Translations under genes and position numbers: made by a program | Shown: positions 17,614 to 28,100 of the stretch, one piece after another | Numbering within the stretch: position 1 is the stretch's first letter | Layout of the letters: the number at the start of each line of letters is the position of its first letter | Notes under the pieces: generated by a model | Database searches by the model: none | What the model was told of the DNA's origin: nothing | Seen by the model: only the letters and a program-made list of their open reading frames with translations | Origin: WJMT01 sp964456985 | Lineage (GTDB): Bacteria; Acidobacteriota; Aminicenantia; Aminicenantales; Aminicenantaceae | Length of the DNA stretch: 64,000 nucleotides | Assembly (NCBI GenBank): GCA_964456985.1 | Contig: CAYWDH010000005.1 | Span: 1-64,000 of the forward strand | Direction: 5' to 3'

Positions 17614-19371
17614 TTATCTTATGTCCACCTCTTTCCATTTTGATTTGTCCCCGCTGTTTTGATCCCACTCAGGGTACTCTGACGTTTCCTCTTCTCCCTG
17701 AAGTTCAGCTTTTGAATTCCCCGGATACCACCAATGTTTTTCAATATCATTATAGACTATAGATCCCATCCATTCCCAATCAATTACATTCAGCGGAACC
17801 CATTCACTGCCTTCCCCAACCGGTTTGTACATCAAATACATCTTGCTTTTCTGGTGTTTTTTGAATTCAAACAGCATGCCCTCACCTTCATTTGTTTCCG
17901 GGGCTATGACTGCAGGTTTATCCAAAGCATTTTTACCGGATTGGTAAGGATAACAGTGGTCCAGTCCCATCCTCACTTCTGCCCATTTCTGCCTATTGAA
18001 ATATTCATATTCCATATAATCCTCTACAAGCTGCACCCATTGGAATTCTCCCTCATCGCTGGACTCACATTTAAAAGTAATGCCGTTGTATTGGAGCCCC
18101 ACCATCTTTTTGGGTTCCTCATAAGCCTCATCTATCCAGCATTCTTTTGCAGATAGTTTTGCCCCTGATGTCAACTCTCCAAAAGTGGAGCCGCTTGATG
18201 GCTCCACTGTAAGTTTGTATTCCGGCCTGCTGATATTAAACTCGGTCTCCGCTGTGATGGTTTCTCCTTTGACCTCAGCCTCACATTTGACTTTTCCTTT
18301 ACCTTTATCTGTCCAGTAAAAAACAATATTCGGTCGATTCAAGTCTTCCTGGCTCAGGTGAATAACTTTTCCCTGTTCTTTGGAAGCCTCAAATCTCTTT
18401 ATATATTTTCTTTGATCAGAATTCCCATCATCAAGAGTCCAAATCTGGGACTGCGGTTTGCCTTCGGATTCGGGAAGAACTCTGCATTCCAATTCAATCT
18501 TCTCGCCCACTTTGACATCCTGATTTTTTTTATCCGTGATATTGATCTCCTCCCCTTCTTGATTTCTGTACCAGATCTGAAGAATGGGTTTGGTGTATCC
18601 GAACGACCAACTGACTCTATGTTTGACCTCATTCCCACCTTTAGGCGGACCCAATGATTTGAAGCCCTGGAAGTCTTTGATATCCACATCACTGAAACCT
18701 TCATCTGATTCCCATGTATAAGAACCGCTCATTGTTGATGCAGTCAATTCTTTAAAAATCCCAACATGAAAAGGAATAACCCCTCTCTCAGTATGGGCCG
18801 GTCCGTCGCACAGACCAAACTGGAATGTCGCATTGAATCCTCCGGAAAGCGTAACACTATAGTTGTCACTGTGAGTATTTTTATCTTCTTCCTCCAGGAT
18901 GGCCTTCGCCACTTCTGCGCCTCTTCCCATTTGCTGAAGAGCCGCGATTTTTCCCAGTTGTCCTAAATGGACCTCCATAAGAAAACCATTCAAACTTTGG
19001 GAAGATGAAGTGATGGGGATAGTGTCAGATCCCTCTATTCTGTTTATAACTTTACCGTAACATTCACTATCAGGATTTTCCATAATTTCCTCATTATTAA
19101 TCCTGGCAAAGGCCTGCATATCAACCGGTTCGTATCTCAGCAGTTCATCTTCCTCCTCAAACAACCTGGCTTTTCCGGTGACCTGAAGCATAAAAGTTCC
19201 CTTGCTCCTGAGATTCCCGCCGCTTTTCGGAGGGTGATCCCATTCAATATTGACCTGGATCTGTATGGGAATGATTTTCTTTAACTCCACAGGAAACAAA
19301 AAAGCCGGAACGGCTAAAACAAGCAGGATAAATACAATGATCTTTTGTCCTAGAAATCTCATGAGATTCAT
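17614..19371 (-). CDS. Large secreted protein of unknown function
   Basis: The 585-residue protein has an N-terminal signal (hydrophobic residues 10-27, ending near FPVE). The exported part is acidic and beta-rich. Segments such as VKVGEKIELECRVLPESEG and KGKVKCEAEVKGETI look like immunoglobulin-type strands around residues 280-380. No enzyme motif is seen. It leads the operon with the CPBP protease, so it might be that protease's partner or client; this rests on position only. Confidence 0.6.
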   Translation of the reverse strand: MNLMRFLGQKIIVFILLVLAVPAFLFPVELKKIIPIQIQVNIEWDHPPKSGGNLRSKGTFMLQVTGKARLFEEEDELLRYEPVDMQAFARINNEEIMENPDSECYGKVINRIEGSDTIPITSSSQSLNGFLMEVHLGQLGKIAALQQMGRGAEVAKAILEEEDKNTHSDNYSVTLSGGFNATFQFGLCDGPAHTERGVIPFHVGIFKELTASTMSGSYTWESDEGFSDVDIKDFQGFKSLGPPKGGNEVKHRVSWSFGYTKPILQIWYRNQEGEEINITDKKNQDVKVGEKIELECRVLPESEGKPQSQIWTLDDGNSDQRKYIKRFEASKEQGKVIHLSQEDLNRPNIVFYWTDKGKGKVKCEAEVKGETITAETEFNISRPEYKLTVEPSSGSTFGELTSGAKLSAKECWIDEAYEEPKKMVGLQYNGITFKCESSDEGEFQWVQLVEDYMEYEYFNRQKWAEVRMGLDHCYPYQSGKNALDKPAVIAPETNEGEGMLFEFKKHQKSKMYLMYKPVGEGSEWVPLNVIDWEWMGSIVYNDIEKHWWYPGNSKAELQGEEETSEYPEWDQNSGDKSKWKEVDIR

Positions 19372-19560
19372 GATACCCCCTTTTTAAAACGGAGCATTTT
19401 TGATTTAAAAAGATTATCAGACTGAAGTCAAAAATTCAATTGAAAATTTACCCATCATAATCCGAGTCACACATAACATTTGTTTCTTGCTCCTGATTGA
19501 TTATAATAACATCAGACTGTACATCAGAGAAGACATCGCTGTTTTTTACTAAGGAGATTT

Positions 19561-20154
19561 ATGAAACTTCTAGGAGTAAATGGAAGCCCAAGAGTAGCCG
19601 GAAATACAGATATCCTCCTGGATAAATCATTGGAAGCAGCTGGAGACTCCGGCTGGATAACAGAAAAGATCATCCTGAATAAGCTGAATATCACGACCCC
19701 TCAAGAAGAAGAATACTATGCAGTCAATGCAGACGGCCTCTCCCCCATTGAAGACGACATGCATATCGTCTATAAAAAAGTCAAAGAATGTGATGCGCTT
19801 ATCATTGCGTCCCCTATTTTTTTCGGAAGCCTGTCCGCTCAGACAAAAATCATGATCGACCGGTTTCAGTGCGCATGGGTCTCTAAAAATATTTTAAAAA
19901 AAGATCCCTTCAAAAAGAAAAAAAAAGGAGCCTTCATCTGCACATCCGCAGCCCGCAGAAAAGACTTTTTCCAGAACGCCAGATCTATTGTCAGAAACTT
20001 ATTCCAGGTCATAAATGCAAAATATGAAGGAGAGCTTTTTTGTCCCGGCCTTGAAAAAAAGGGAGAGGTCAAAAAATATCCGGAATTTCTGGAAAGCGCC
20101 TATGATCTGGGAAAGAAAATCACTTCAACAGAAAAAGATTTAAGGCCGTCTTAA
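19561..20154 (+). CDS. Flavodoxin-fold NAD(P)H-dependent FMN reductase-like protein
   Basis: The 197-residue product opens MKLLGVNGSPRVAGNTD, the phosphate-binding loop of the NADPH-dependent FMN reductase / iron-sulfur flavoprotein group. It then has the SPIFFGSLSAQTKIMIDRF segment that shapes the flavin site. Many relatives have a Cys cluster after the second strand; here that stretch (about residues 45-60) has none, so an Fe-S cluster is unlikely. AAGGAG supports the ATG. The gene converges with and overlaps the next by 4 bp. Confidence 0.82.
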   Translation: MKLLGVNGSPRVAGNTDILLDKSLEAAGDSGWITEKIILNKLNITTPQEEEYYAVNADGLSPIEDDMHIVYKKVKECDALIIASPIFFGSLSAQTKIMIDRFQCAWVSKNILKKDPFKKKKKGAFICTSAARRKDFFQNARSIVRNLFQVINAKYEGELFCPGLEKKGEVKKYPEFLESAYDLGKKITSTEKDLRPS

Positions 20155-20864
20155 ATCATATCCCTCAACGATTCCAGCCGGGAAATCAGATCCCTTGTGG
20201 CAGCCCTAACGAATTCCTCCAGCGCATCTTTTTCCACTGTTTGATAGGAAATACCCTCATAAAAAGTGGTTTCTTTTTTCAAATAAGCACTGTTCGGAGA
20301 AACCTCGACCACACAGCCATCCGGACAGGGCGCATAGTGAAAAGTAAAATGACCGGCTAATTCATTATTCTGGATCAAAATGAATCTGAAGGTGACTTTT
20401 GCCCCAAAGGCACTCACAGATGCGTTATCAGGAAAAAGCCTCTGCTCTCCTTCGTATGTATAAAACTTATTGGTTTTATACGTAACATCCGTACCCAACT
20501 TCACCAATTCTAAGATCATGTCCGTATTGGTTCTCCGGCTCATTTCCATATAACTGATTTTATCATCCGACCTGCTCATGATCTCTTCAAAAAGAGCCCT
20601 GTCACTCACTTGAAATCCTGCTTTTATTAATTCTTCCTCAATCGCCGCATACAGAAGGTCATTGTTTCCCGATTCAGTAGCCACCAGCTCCGGATTCGGA
20701 ACCCTGAGAACTATCTTCGGGGATGTATGATTTTTTATGAATTCCTTCAAACTGGGTGTGTATACCATTTCCGGCTCGGGCGGCACAAACTGAACATAAC
20801 CCTGATAACATCCGCCAAAGAGAGAAGCTAAGACTACTAAAAATATTCCAATTCTTGGCTTCAT
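20151..20864 (-). CDS. Lipoprotein with CsgG-like features
   Basis: The 237-residue protein has a lipoprotein signal ending in FGGC (Cys19). The segment AAIEEELIKAGFQVSDRALFEEI followed by TDMILELVKLG resembles the helix-strand pattern of CsgG-type and related outer-membrane lipoproteins. That comparison is by pattern only. The C-terminal part has a CPDGC pair. It is divergent from the DUF1847 gene and overlaps the flavodoxin-like gene by 4 bp at the stop codons. Confidence 0.6.
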   Translation of the reverse strand: MKPRIGIFLVVLASLFGGCYQGYVQFVPPEPEMVYTPSLKEFIKNHTSPKIVLRVPNPELVATESGNNDLLYAAIEEELIKAGFQVSDRALFEEIMSRSDDKISYMEMSRRTNTDMILELVKLGTDVTYKTNKFYTYEGEQRLFPDNASVSAFGAKVTFRFILIQNNELAGHFTFHYAPCPDGCVVEVSPNSAYLKKETTFYEGISYQTVEKDALEEFVRAATRDLISRLESLRDMI

Positions 20865-21065
20865 TGTACCCCCTTATCCCTAAGCATTTTTATTTTGCAC
20901 TTCTCCTCATTCTTTCATACATAAAAGCTTGTTCGTTCGTCTTTTATTATAGTCATTTCAAACATAGAAATAAAGTTTCATTTCATGCCTTGTTTTTAAG
21001 TTGAAATCCCTCCTCATAAATCTTAAGATAAATCACAGAAATAATGCCATTATAAAGGAGCGAAT

Positions 21066-21731
21066 ATGAAAGAACCCAAATGCGCCAAATGCCCTCAAAA
21101 ATACTGCAATCAGGGAATAACCGATGAAAAGGAACTCCCGGATTTCTGCCCTATGATCCACTTTAAGTCCTTAATCAAATCCACATCAGAACAATATAGG
21201 GACAAAAATATCAAGGATTTCTTTTATAAATCCGCGATCACTGAAAAAGAGGCCTATGATGAATACGCCGCCCGCAGTCTGGGAAAAAGCATCCCGGTAC
21301 GCCCAAGGATCAGAGAAATATCTGAGTTTGCCAAAAAAATAGGAGCCAAAAAATTGGGGATGGCGTTCTGCATAGGCCTTGCAGAAGAGGCAAAGAGGGC
21401 TTCCGCCATACTTGAAAGCCACGGCCTTAATGTCTGCTCTGCAGTCTGCAGCTGCGGAGCTGTGGATAAAACAGAACTGGGAGTGCCTGCTGAAAAAAAG
21501 ATCAGAAATCCCGAACTATTTGAAGCTTCCTGCAATCCCCTCCTTCAGGCTGAGATTTTTAACACCCTTGACACTGACTTTAACATCATTGTGGGCCTCT
21601 GCATCGGACATGACATGCTGTTTACCAAACATTCCAGGGCGCCGGTGACCACACTTATCGTTAAAGACAGGTTTACAGGCCATAACCCTGTTATCACTCT
21701 TTATTCCAGATACCACAGAGACCTTGTCTGA
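21066..21731 (+). CDS. DUF1847 putative metal-binding protein
   Basis: The 221-residue product starts with CAKCPQKYC, then DFCPM. The middle has the GAKKLGMAFCIGLAEEA and CSAVCSCGAVDK segments, and later SCNPLLQAEI and GLCIGHDMLF. This spacing of conserved Cys and His is that of DUF1847, a family of predicted metal-binding proteins found mostly in anaerobes. The role is unknown. AAAGGAG precedes the ATG. It stands alone, with a 200-bp upstream gap that shows nothing clear. Confidence 0.82.
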   Translation: MKEPKCAKCPQKYCNQGITDEKELPDFCPMIHFKSLIKSTSEQYRDKNIKDFFYKSAITEKEAYDEYAARSLGKSIPVRPRIREISEFAKKIGAKKLGMAFCIGLAEEAKRASAILESHGLNVCSAVCSCGAVDKTELGVPAEKKIRNPELFEASCNPLLQAEIFNTLDTDFNIIVGLCIGHDMLFTKHSRAPVTTLIVKDRFTGHNPVITLYSRYHRDLV

Positions 21732-21815
21732 ACGGATGAAAAACAATTGAATTTAAAGACACCTCTTATTAAAATAAGAGAGGATTGTTATCCCAATAAA
21801 TAAAAGGAGGGTTTT

Positions 21816-22364
21816 ATGAAAAAAACAGTCCTTTTTTCCACCCTGGTCATATTTGCCTTTGCATCATCAATCATTTCCTCCCCACCCGCATCACCCCCTG
21901 CGGTGGAGGTCACCATACTGAACGTCACTCCCTTTGCTTTCTGCAGCCTGCCGCACAAAGGGCCCTATTCTGATATAGGAGCTGTGATCACAGAGCTGAT
22001 TAACAACATGCAGAACCAGAACATAACTCCACAGGGTCCTCCTATTTCCATATACTACAGCATACCTGAAGACACGCCGGAGGCCGAGCTGGAATGGGAA
22101 GTGGGCTTTCCCATCACGCCTCAATCCGAACCTCAGGCACCGCTCCAAAAAAAAATATGGGATTACCCGCTCGTGGCCCAAGCCGTGCATATCGGAGCTT
22201 ATGAAAAATCTGGAGATACCATACTGGAAATGCTGGAATGGATGGAGGCAAACCGGTATGTTCAGGACGGACCGATTCTGGGCAAATACCTGAATATGCC
22301 CTCACCTGATACGCCATCTGACAAGTTAAGGACAGAAATCTGGATCCCATGTAAAAGAAACTGA
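21816..22364 (+). CDS. Secreted GyrI-like (AraC effector-binding) domain protein
   Basis: The 182-residue protein has a signal peptide (residues 1-21) followed by a single GyrI-like small-molecule-binding domain. It carries the typical GPYSDIG, PPISIYY, WEVGFPI and AVHIGAYEK segments. In cytoplasmic relatives this domain senses drugs or metabolites; here it is exported, so it may bind a ligand in the periplasm. AAAAGGAGGG precedes the ATG. Confidence 0.8.
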   Translation: MKKTVLFSTLVIFAFASSIISSPPASPPAVEVTILNVTPFAFCSLPHKGPYSDIGAVITELINNMQNQNITPQGPPISIYYSIPEDTPEAELEWEVGFPITPQSEPQAPLQKKIWDYPLVAQAVHIGAYEKSGDTILEMLEWMEANRYVQDGPILGKYLNMPSPDTPSDKLRTEIWIPCKRN

Positions 22365-22446
22365 GCGCTTTTCATTTTTCAGATTTGACTCAAATTTGAT
22401 ATTGATATATATCATTACACTTACCTGAGAAAAAAGGAGTTAATGA

Positions 22447-22848
22447 ATGGAAAAAACGCTGGCCATTATCAAGCCTGACGCAGTGAAAAAGAAACTCACA
22501 GGCACTATCATCAAGCGGATAGAAGAGGAAGGATTTGATATACTCGAATTGAAGATGACCCTTCTCAACAAAGAGGAAGCCAAAGGCTTTTATGCGGTTC
22601 ACAAAGACAAGCCTTTTTTTAACAGCTTAACTGACTTTATGTCTTCGGGAAAAATCGTTCTCATGGTGCTGGAGAGGGAAAACGCCATTGAAAAGTGGCG
22701 CCAGGTCATGGGAGTGACTGACCCTGCGCTGGCCGAGCCTGGGACGCTCCGGCATAAATACGGATTCTCCATAGAACGAAACGCCACCCACGGCTCTGAC
22801 GCCCCTGAAACAGCCGAATGGGAGATCAAGTATTTTTTCCCACAATAA
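22447..22848 (+). CDS. ndk: Nucleoside-diphosphate kinase
   Basis: The 133-residue protein has the family start TLAIIKPDAV and the active-site RNATHGSDAPETA with phospho-accepting His115. It moves the gamma phosphate of ATP to other nucleoside diphosphates through a phosphohistidine. The length is slightly short of the usual 140 residues but nothing essential is missing. AAAAGGAG precedes the start. The symporter gene begins 25 bp downstream and may be co-transcribed. Confidence 0.97.
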   Translation: MEKTLAIIKPDAVKKKLTGTIIKRIEEEGFDILELKMTLLNKEEAKGFYAVHKDKPFFNSLTDFMSSGKIVLMVLERENAIEKWRQVMGVTDPALAEPGTLRHKYGFSIERNATHGSDAPETAEWEIKYFFPQ

Positions 22849-22873
22849 ATAGCCGTAAGGGAGCTCAAAAGCC

Positions 22874-24316
22874 GTGACCGTCATTTTTATCGGGTACCTG
22901 GCGCTGACCCTGGGACTCGGCCTCTGGCAGTCTCTCAAAACAAAAACCCAGTCTGATTTTGTACTGGGAAGCTCAAAGCTTCCGGGCTGGATGCTCGCTC
23001 TCTCTGAAAGGGCTACGGGCGAATCAGCATGGCTTCTCTTGGGGCTTACGGGATTCATCTATTCCACAGGCCTCTCCGGGATCTGGACCTGTGTGGGATG
23101 CCTTCTGGGGATCAGCACTGCCTGGATCGTTCTGGCCCGAAAATTCCGCCGCGAAGCCAAACAGTACAACGCCATGACCATGCCCGAGTATTTCTCTGCA
23201 AAATTCAAAGAAAAAGCCAACACCATACGCATCCTTTCCACGATCATCATCGTTTTCTTTTTCATCTTCTATGTAGGTGCCCAATTTGCAGGCGCCGGTA
23301 AAACCATATTCAAAACATTCGGGCTTGACCCTTTCTGGGGCATTGTGATCGCCGCAGCCATCATACTCATATACGCCACAGCCGGCGGATTCATCAGCGT
23401 AGTGGCTGTGGATACTCTCCAGTCCCTCCTCATGATCACGACGCTCATCGTCACTCCCATTATCATGCTGGTGCTTGTGTTCCATGAGCCCGTAAGCATT
23501 GGAGAAGCACTCAGAGAGGCCGGGGGCGGAAGACTCTCTCTCACCGGAGGACTCACAGGATTCGGGGCCGGCCTTTTGATCTTTAACAATATCGCCTGGT
23601 TCTTCGGATACCTCGGAGGCCAGCCCCAGCTCAATGCCCGGTTTATGGGAATGAGGGACGACCGCCAGGTCAAAATCGGCCGGAATATCGCAGTGGGATG
23701 GACAGCTCTCGCATATATCGGAGTGGTCGTCATCGGAGTGAGCGCGGTGGTGCTCTTCGGTCCGAACGCTGTCACAGACCCTGAAATGATCCTCCCCCAT
23801 GTCCTCACACATCTATTCCCGGGCTGGCTGGCAGCCATTCTTCTGGCAGGAGCTGTGGCGGCTATGATCTCAACAGCCCAGAGCATGCTTCTCGTGGCCT
23901 CATCATCCATAAGCCAGGATGTCTACAACGGAATCATCAAAAAAGGAAAGGCCGAAGACAGAAAACTGCTCTTCCTCTCAAGAGGGGCCACTCTCGGAAT
24001 AGGGCTTCTTGGATTGATCCTGGCCCTCACCACTTCCGAGCTTATCTACTACATTGTCAGCTATGCATGGGCGGGAATCGGATGCTCCTTTGCACCGGCT
24101 GTGCTTCTTTCTTTTTACTGGGACCGGTTCAGCTCAAAAGGCGTTGTCACAGCGCTCAGCACAGGGCTTGTGACCACCATCGTCTGGATCCTCACCGGAT
24201 TGGACAGCGAAGTTACCGCCCGGGCTGCCACGTTTATTGCAGCCATGGGGCTTGCTGTTCTGGTGACGCTTTTATCAAAAGATAAGAAAACAGACCCCTT
24301 AAACCTTAAGGATTAA
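22874..24316 (+). CDS. Sodium/solute symporter (PutP-like)
   Basis: The 480-residue membrane protein has about 13 hydrophobic segments and the SSS-family features: SDFVLGSSKLPGWMLALSE, TGFIYSTGLSG, and the GAVAAMISTAQSMLLVASS helix. It most resembles sodium/proline symporters, taking up a small solute with Na+. The exact substrate is uncertain. It starts with GTG at 22874, with AAGGGAG about 11 bases upstream. For a peptide-degrading cell, amino acid uptake fits the neighbourhood. Confidence 0.88.
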   Translation: MTVIFIGYLALTLGLGLWQSLKTKTQSDFVLGSSKLPGWMLALSERATGESAWLLLGLTGFIYSTGLSGIWTCVGCLLGISTAWIVLARKFRREAKQYNAMTMPEYFSAKFKEKANTIRILSTIIIVFFFIFYVGAQFAGAGKTIFKTFGLDPFWGIVIAAAIILIYATAGGFISVVAVDTLQSLLMITTLIVTPIIMLVLVFHEPVSIGEALREAGGGRLSLTGGLTGFGAGLLIFNNIAWFFGYLGGQPQLNARFMGMRDDRQVKIGRNIAVGWTALAYIGVVVIGVSAVVLFGPNAVTDPEMILPHVLTHLFPGWLAAILLAGAVAAMISTAQSMLLVASSSISQDVYNGIIKKGKAEDRKLLFLSRGATLGIGLLGLILALTTSELIYYIVSYAWAGIGCSFAPAVLLSFYWDRFSSKGVVTALSTGLVTTIVWILTGLDSEVTARAATFIAAMGLAVLVTLLSKDKKTDPLNLKD

Positions 24317-24322
24317 CCTTTA

Positions 24323-24349
24323 TCAGGGGGGGTGAAAAAAGCCCCCTGA
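24323..24349 (+). terminator. GC-rich hairpin after the symporter gene
   Basis: TCAGGGGG (24323-24330) pairs with CCCCCTGA (24342-24349) around an 11-base loop, just after the symporter stop. No T-run follows, so it may stop or protect the transcript rather than be a standard intrinsic terminator. Confidence 0.45.
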
Positions 24350-24502
24350 GCGTAAAAAATCCGGGATTTTAAAAAAAATTTGTCAATTTTTTCCTATTGA
24401 ATCCGACTCAATATATAGAATGAATAGGTCGGATGTATACCATATAGGGCGCTTTTTAGGGCTTAAGTTGCTGTATATAAAGGAGTTAAGCTTATAATTA
24501 AC

Positions 24503-24531
24503 TTGACAAAAAATAAAAAAAAGTCTAGGTT
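24503..24531 (+). promoter_or_regulatory. Probable promoter of the small secreted peptide gene
   Basis: TTGACA (24503-24508), a 17-bp spacer and TAGGTT (24526-24531) point towards 24652. The 5' leader that follows holds an inverted repeat, GCCTTGGA (24541-24548) with TCCAAGGC (24621-24628), so the leader may fold. Upstream, ATCCGAC (24401-24407) and GTCGGAT (24428-24434) form another inverted repeat. The 24317-24651 gap holds no gene that I can support. Confidence 0.5.
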
Positions 24532-24651
24532 AAAAAAGGTGCCTTGGATAAAAAAATGACGGGAATAGTTATATTTTCAAGGAGAACAGGTTAGTCCTCC
24601 CTCTATTTCTATCATCTCTTTCCAAGGCTCCTAAATTATAGGAGGCACATT

Positions 24652-24930
24652 ATGTCTAAAAAAACTCTTTTCAAAGCTGTGAGTTTATTGGTGGTATTTT
24701 CAGTTTTGGCTCTGTCTTTACCCAATGCTGCAAATGCTAGAGATAACAATGCACGATTCACTTTTTCTCAGCTCATCCAGCACCCTGTGGACTTTATCAC
24801 ATCCCTTTTCCCCTTCCTTCAGAAAAACCAGCAGCCCACAAACACCCATGACACATATGACCAGGATACCAACAACACCGTACAGAAGACCGGCGATCTT
24901 GATATACCGAGGCCAAGCAAAGACGGATAA
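24652..24930 (+). CDS. Small secreted peptide of unknown function
   Basis: The 92-residue product has a clear signal peptide (hydrophobic residues 9-24, cleavage near ANA). The mature part is about 65 residues, rich in Asn, Asp, Gln and Thr. ATAGGAGG lies seven bases before the ATG, so translation should be strong. No family is recognised. It lies 219 bp upstream of the exported TPR-CHAT protease. It could be a substrate or partner of that protease, but only position supports this. Confidence 0.6.
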   Translation: MSKKTLFKAVSLLVVFSVLALSLPNAANARDNNARFTFSQLIQHPVDFITSLFPFLQKNQQPTNTHDTYDQDTNNTVQKTGDLDIPRPSKDG

Positions 24931-25149
24931 ACCCTTACTCCTTCAAAGCAGTAAAGAATCTAGGATTTTAACAAAGAAATAGAGAATACATAAAAGACAC
25001 ATCAAGGCACATTTTCTTCTGCCTCCCCTTTAAGGGTGAGGCACGGAAGCTATTTTCCCCCCTCTCAATCCTCTTTAAAGGGGATTGACCCCAGGAGAGC
25101 ATCTTCTATATAATGGCAGTGCCTGATTATAGAGAAGCTCAGATTTAAA

Positions 25150-28100
25150 ATGTGCGTCCTTAAAAAGTTATTTGCCCTGAACATTACCTGTTTCCTTCTT
25201 TTTTCTTACACCTTCCCCGCAAACAAAAGCGCCCCGGAGCCAAATCCAGAGGTTCTCTATTCCGAATGCTTCTCTTCAGGAGAAAAAGCCCAGCTCAAGG
25301 GCGATTTCGAGAAATCTCTTGATCTTTTTGAACAATCTCTGACTCTGGCCAGGAACATAAAAAGCCTTGAAAAGGAGCTCGATTCCCTGGGAAAAATCGC
25401 TCTCATGCTCTGGAACAAAGGAGAATATGAAGAATCCACCCAAAAATACAGTGAAGCCCTCTCTCTGGCAAAAAAGAACAAGGACCCGGTCAGACAGAAC
25501 CAAATGGAGACCATCATCACCATAAACAACCTCTATTCAAAAGGGATCAGGCTGCAAAAACAAGATACCTTTCAACAGTCAATCGATACTCTGGAAAAGG
25601 CTGTTTCTTTATGCCGAGAGAACGGATTGAAAGAGCATGAGCTTAAATGCCTCAGGTATTTAAGCTATTCCTATTATGAAACAGGTAGTTATCTAGACTT
25701 TAAAAAACTCAACGAACAGGCTCTGACAATTGCAAAAAAAATAAACCATAATAAAGAAATCGGCAAATGCTCCAACAACATCGGTATTTATCATTTAAAA
25801 TATAAAAATTATTCCCAGGCCCTCCTTTATTATGAAGAATCATTGAATATCGCAAAGGAATACAACAATAAGCTCGAGATCGCCAACTGCTCCAACAACA
25901 TCGGCATCATCTACAAGAATATCGGAAACTATGACAAAGCCCTTGATTATTTTAACAAAGCGCTAGTAATCGACCGGGAATTTGGTGATGAACTATATAT
26001 AGCCATTGACCTAAACGGAATCGGCACTGTCTACAGAAATTTGGGTCTGTCATCCGAAAAAAAGGAATACTTTGAAAAAGCTCTTGATAATTATAATGAA
26101 TGTCTTGGTTTATTCAGAAAAATGAAAGACTTAAAAAAAGAAGTCGTTGTCCTCAACAACATCGGCTCTGTGTATTCAGACCTGTATGAATACTTCGGAG
26201 ATGAAAATCATTTCCATCAAGCGCAGAGGACCTTTGAGGAAGCCTTAAAAAAAGCAGAAACACTCAAAGACAATGAATCCATGGGCATGATCCTCAACAA
26301 TATCGGCATCATCCACTCCAACAAGGGAAATTTCGACGAATCCACAAAATATTTCCAAGAGGCCATTGACCTGGCCTTAAAAATAGAAGGAGGAAAAATC
26401 CTCTGGGAAGCATATCTGGAATTAGCCCAGGTCTACAGAAAGCAAAACCGGATCAAAGAAGCCAGGGAATATTTCAACCGCTCCATATCCATTATCGAAG
26501 ATATCCGTTCCAACATCAAACTGGAAGAACTGAAAGCCAGTTTTTTAGGCTCTTACAAACGAATGAAAGCGTATCACGGCCTCATCCACATCCTTTTTTC
26601 TCTCAATAAACAGGAACCAGGAGAAAATCACGACCGGGAGGCTTTTGACTTTCTTGAGAGGGCTAAAGCCAGGGCTTTCTTAGACAGGCTCGAATTATCC
26701 CAGGTCAATATATCCCAGTACATTGATTTTAAACTTCAGAACCAGGAAAAAGAGCTCATGAAAGACATCTCCGGTATATACCAGAAACTTCTCGACTCCG
26801 ATCTTACCTCTCAGGAAAGTGTGAACCTGCATGAGGAACTAACCAAAAAAGAAGATGAACTGGAAACACTGAAACGGAAAATCAGAAACACAAGCCCTGC
26901 TTATGCCAATCTCAGGTATCCTGAAATCATCTCTTTAAAAAATGCCCAAAAAATGCTGGATAAAAAAACAGCTTTTTTCGAATATTTGATCAGTGAAGAA
27001 AGCTCCTATCTCTTCGTTGTGACCAAGGATAAGTTGAATATCTATTCATTACCAGACAGGGAACAGGTCCAGGCTCTGGTTTCAAATTACATAAGGAAAA
27101 TATCGGATAGGGAAAACTCCGATTTCGCCGAAGGATATACCCTGTATGAAGACCTTGTTTCTCCCGGCCTTAAGAATAAAGATATAAAGAAAATAATATT
27201 TATCCCGGATGACATCCTTAACTTCCTTCCGTTCGAAGCTTTGATCACAGAACCGGATTCAAAGAAATGGCTGATCCGCGATTTTAATATGGCCTATTGC
27301 CCTTCGATTTCTTCCCTTCAGGAGATCATAAAAAGAAAAAAAGCTAATGGATACAAAAGACACAAAGACCTTCTTGCTCTGGGGGATCCTTACTTCAAAT
27401 CCATACAAAACGGAAACAATGGGAGGCAAATTTTAGGTCAGTTCGATTTCCAGCGGTTAAAATACAGCGGAACAGAAATCGACCGGATCAGCAGCCTGTT
27501 CAAAGACGCCAAAAAAACAGTGCTCAAAAGAAACAAAGCCACTGAAGAAACATTGAAAAAGACTAACCTGGAGGATTATAAAATCATCCATCTCGCCACC
27601 CACAGCCTTATTGATGACAAACGCCCTTTCCGCTCATCCATCATACTAGCCCTGGATGACAATCCTCAGGAAGACGGTTTTCTGCAGACAAGAGAGATCT
27701 ACAACATCAGCATGAATTCAGACCTGGTGGTGCTTTCTGCCTGTGAAACAGGGCTCGGTCAGTTCATAAAAGGCGAAGGCATTGAAGGAATCAACCGATC
27801 TTTTTTCTACGCGGGTTCCTCAGCTGTATTGATGAGCCTGTGGCAGGTCAATGACCAGGCCACCTATCAACTGATGGAGCGCTTCTACACCCATCTGCGC
27901 TCCTCAAAATCCATTATTGATTCTTTGAGAAAGACCAAGCTGGAACTGATTGACTCTGAAGCCCTCTCCCATCCTTATTACTGGGCAGGATTCATTGCAT
28001 CCGGCAAGACCGATCAGAAAGTATTCCTCAGTTCCACTCCATATATTATACTGATTGGCACAGCACTGCTTGCGGCCTTGATATTTTTTTTCTTTCTCAG

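Noticed and set aside
23024..23812. Minus-strand open frame (262 codons) opposite the symporter
   Set aside because: Very acidic and His-rich translation typical of the antisense of a membrane protein gene; no start signal.
24541..24628. Riboswitch in the leader of the small secreted peptide gene
   Set aside because: Only one long-range inverted repeat is visible and no known riboswitch core could be recognised.
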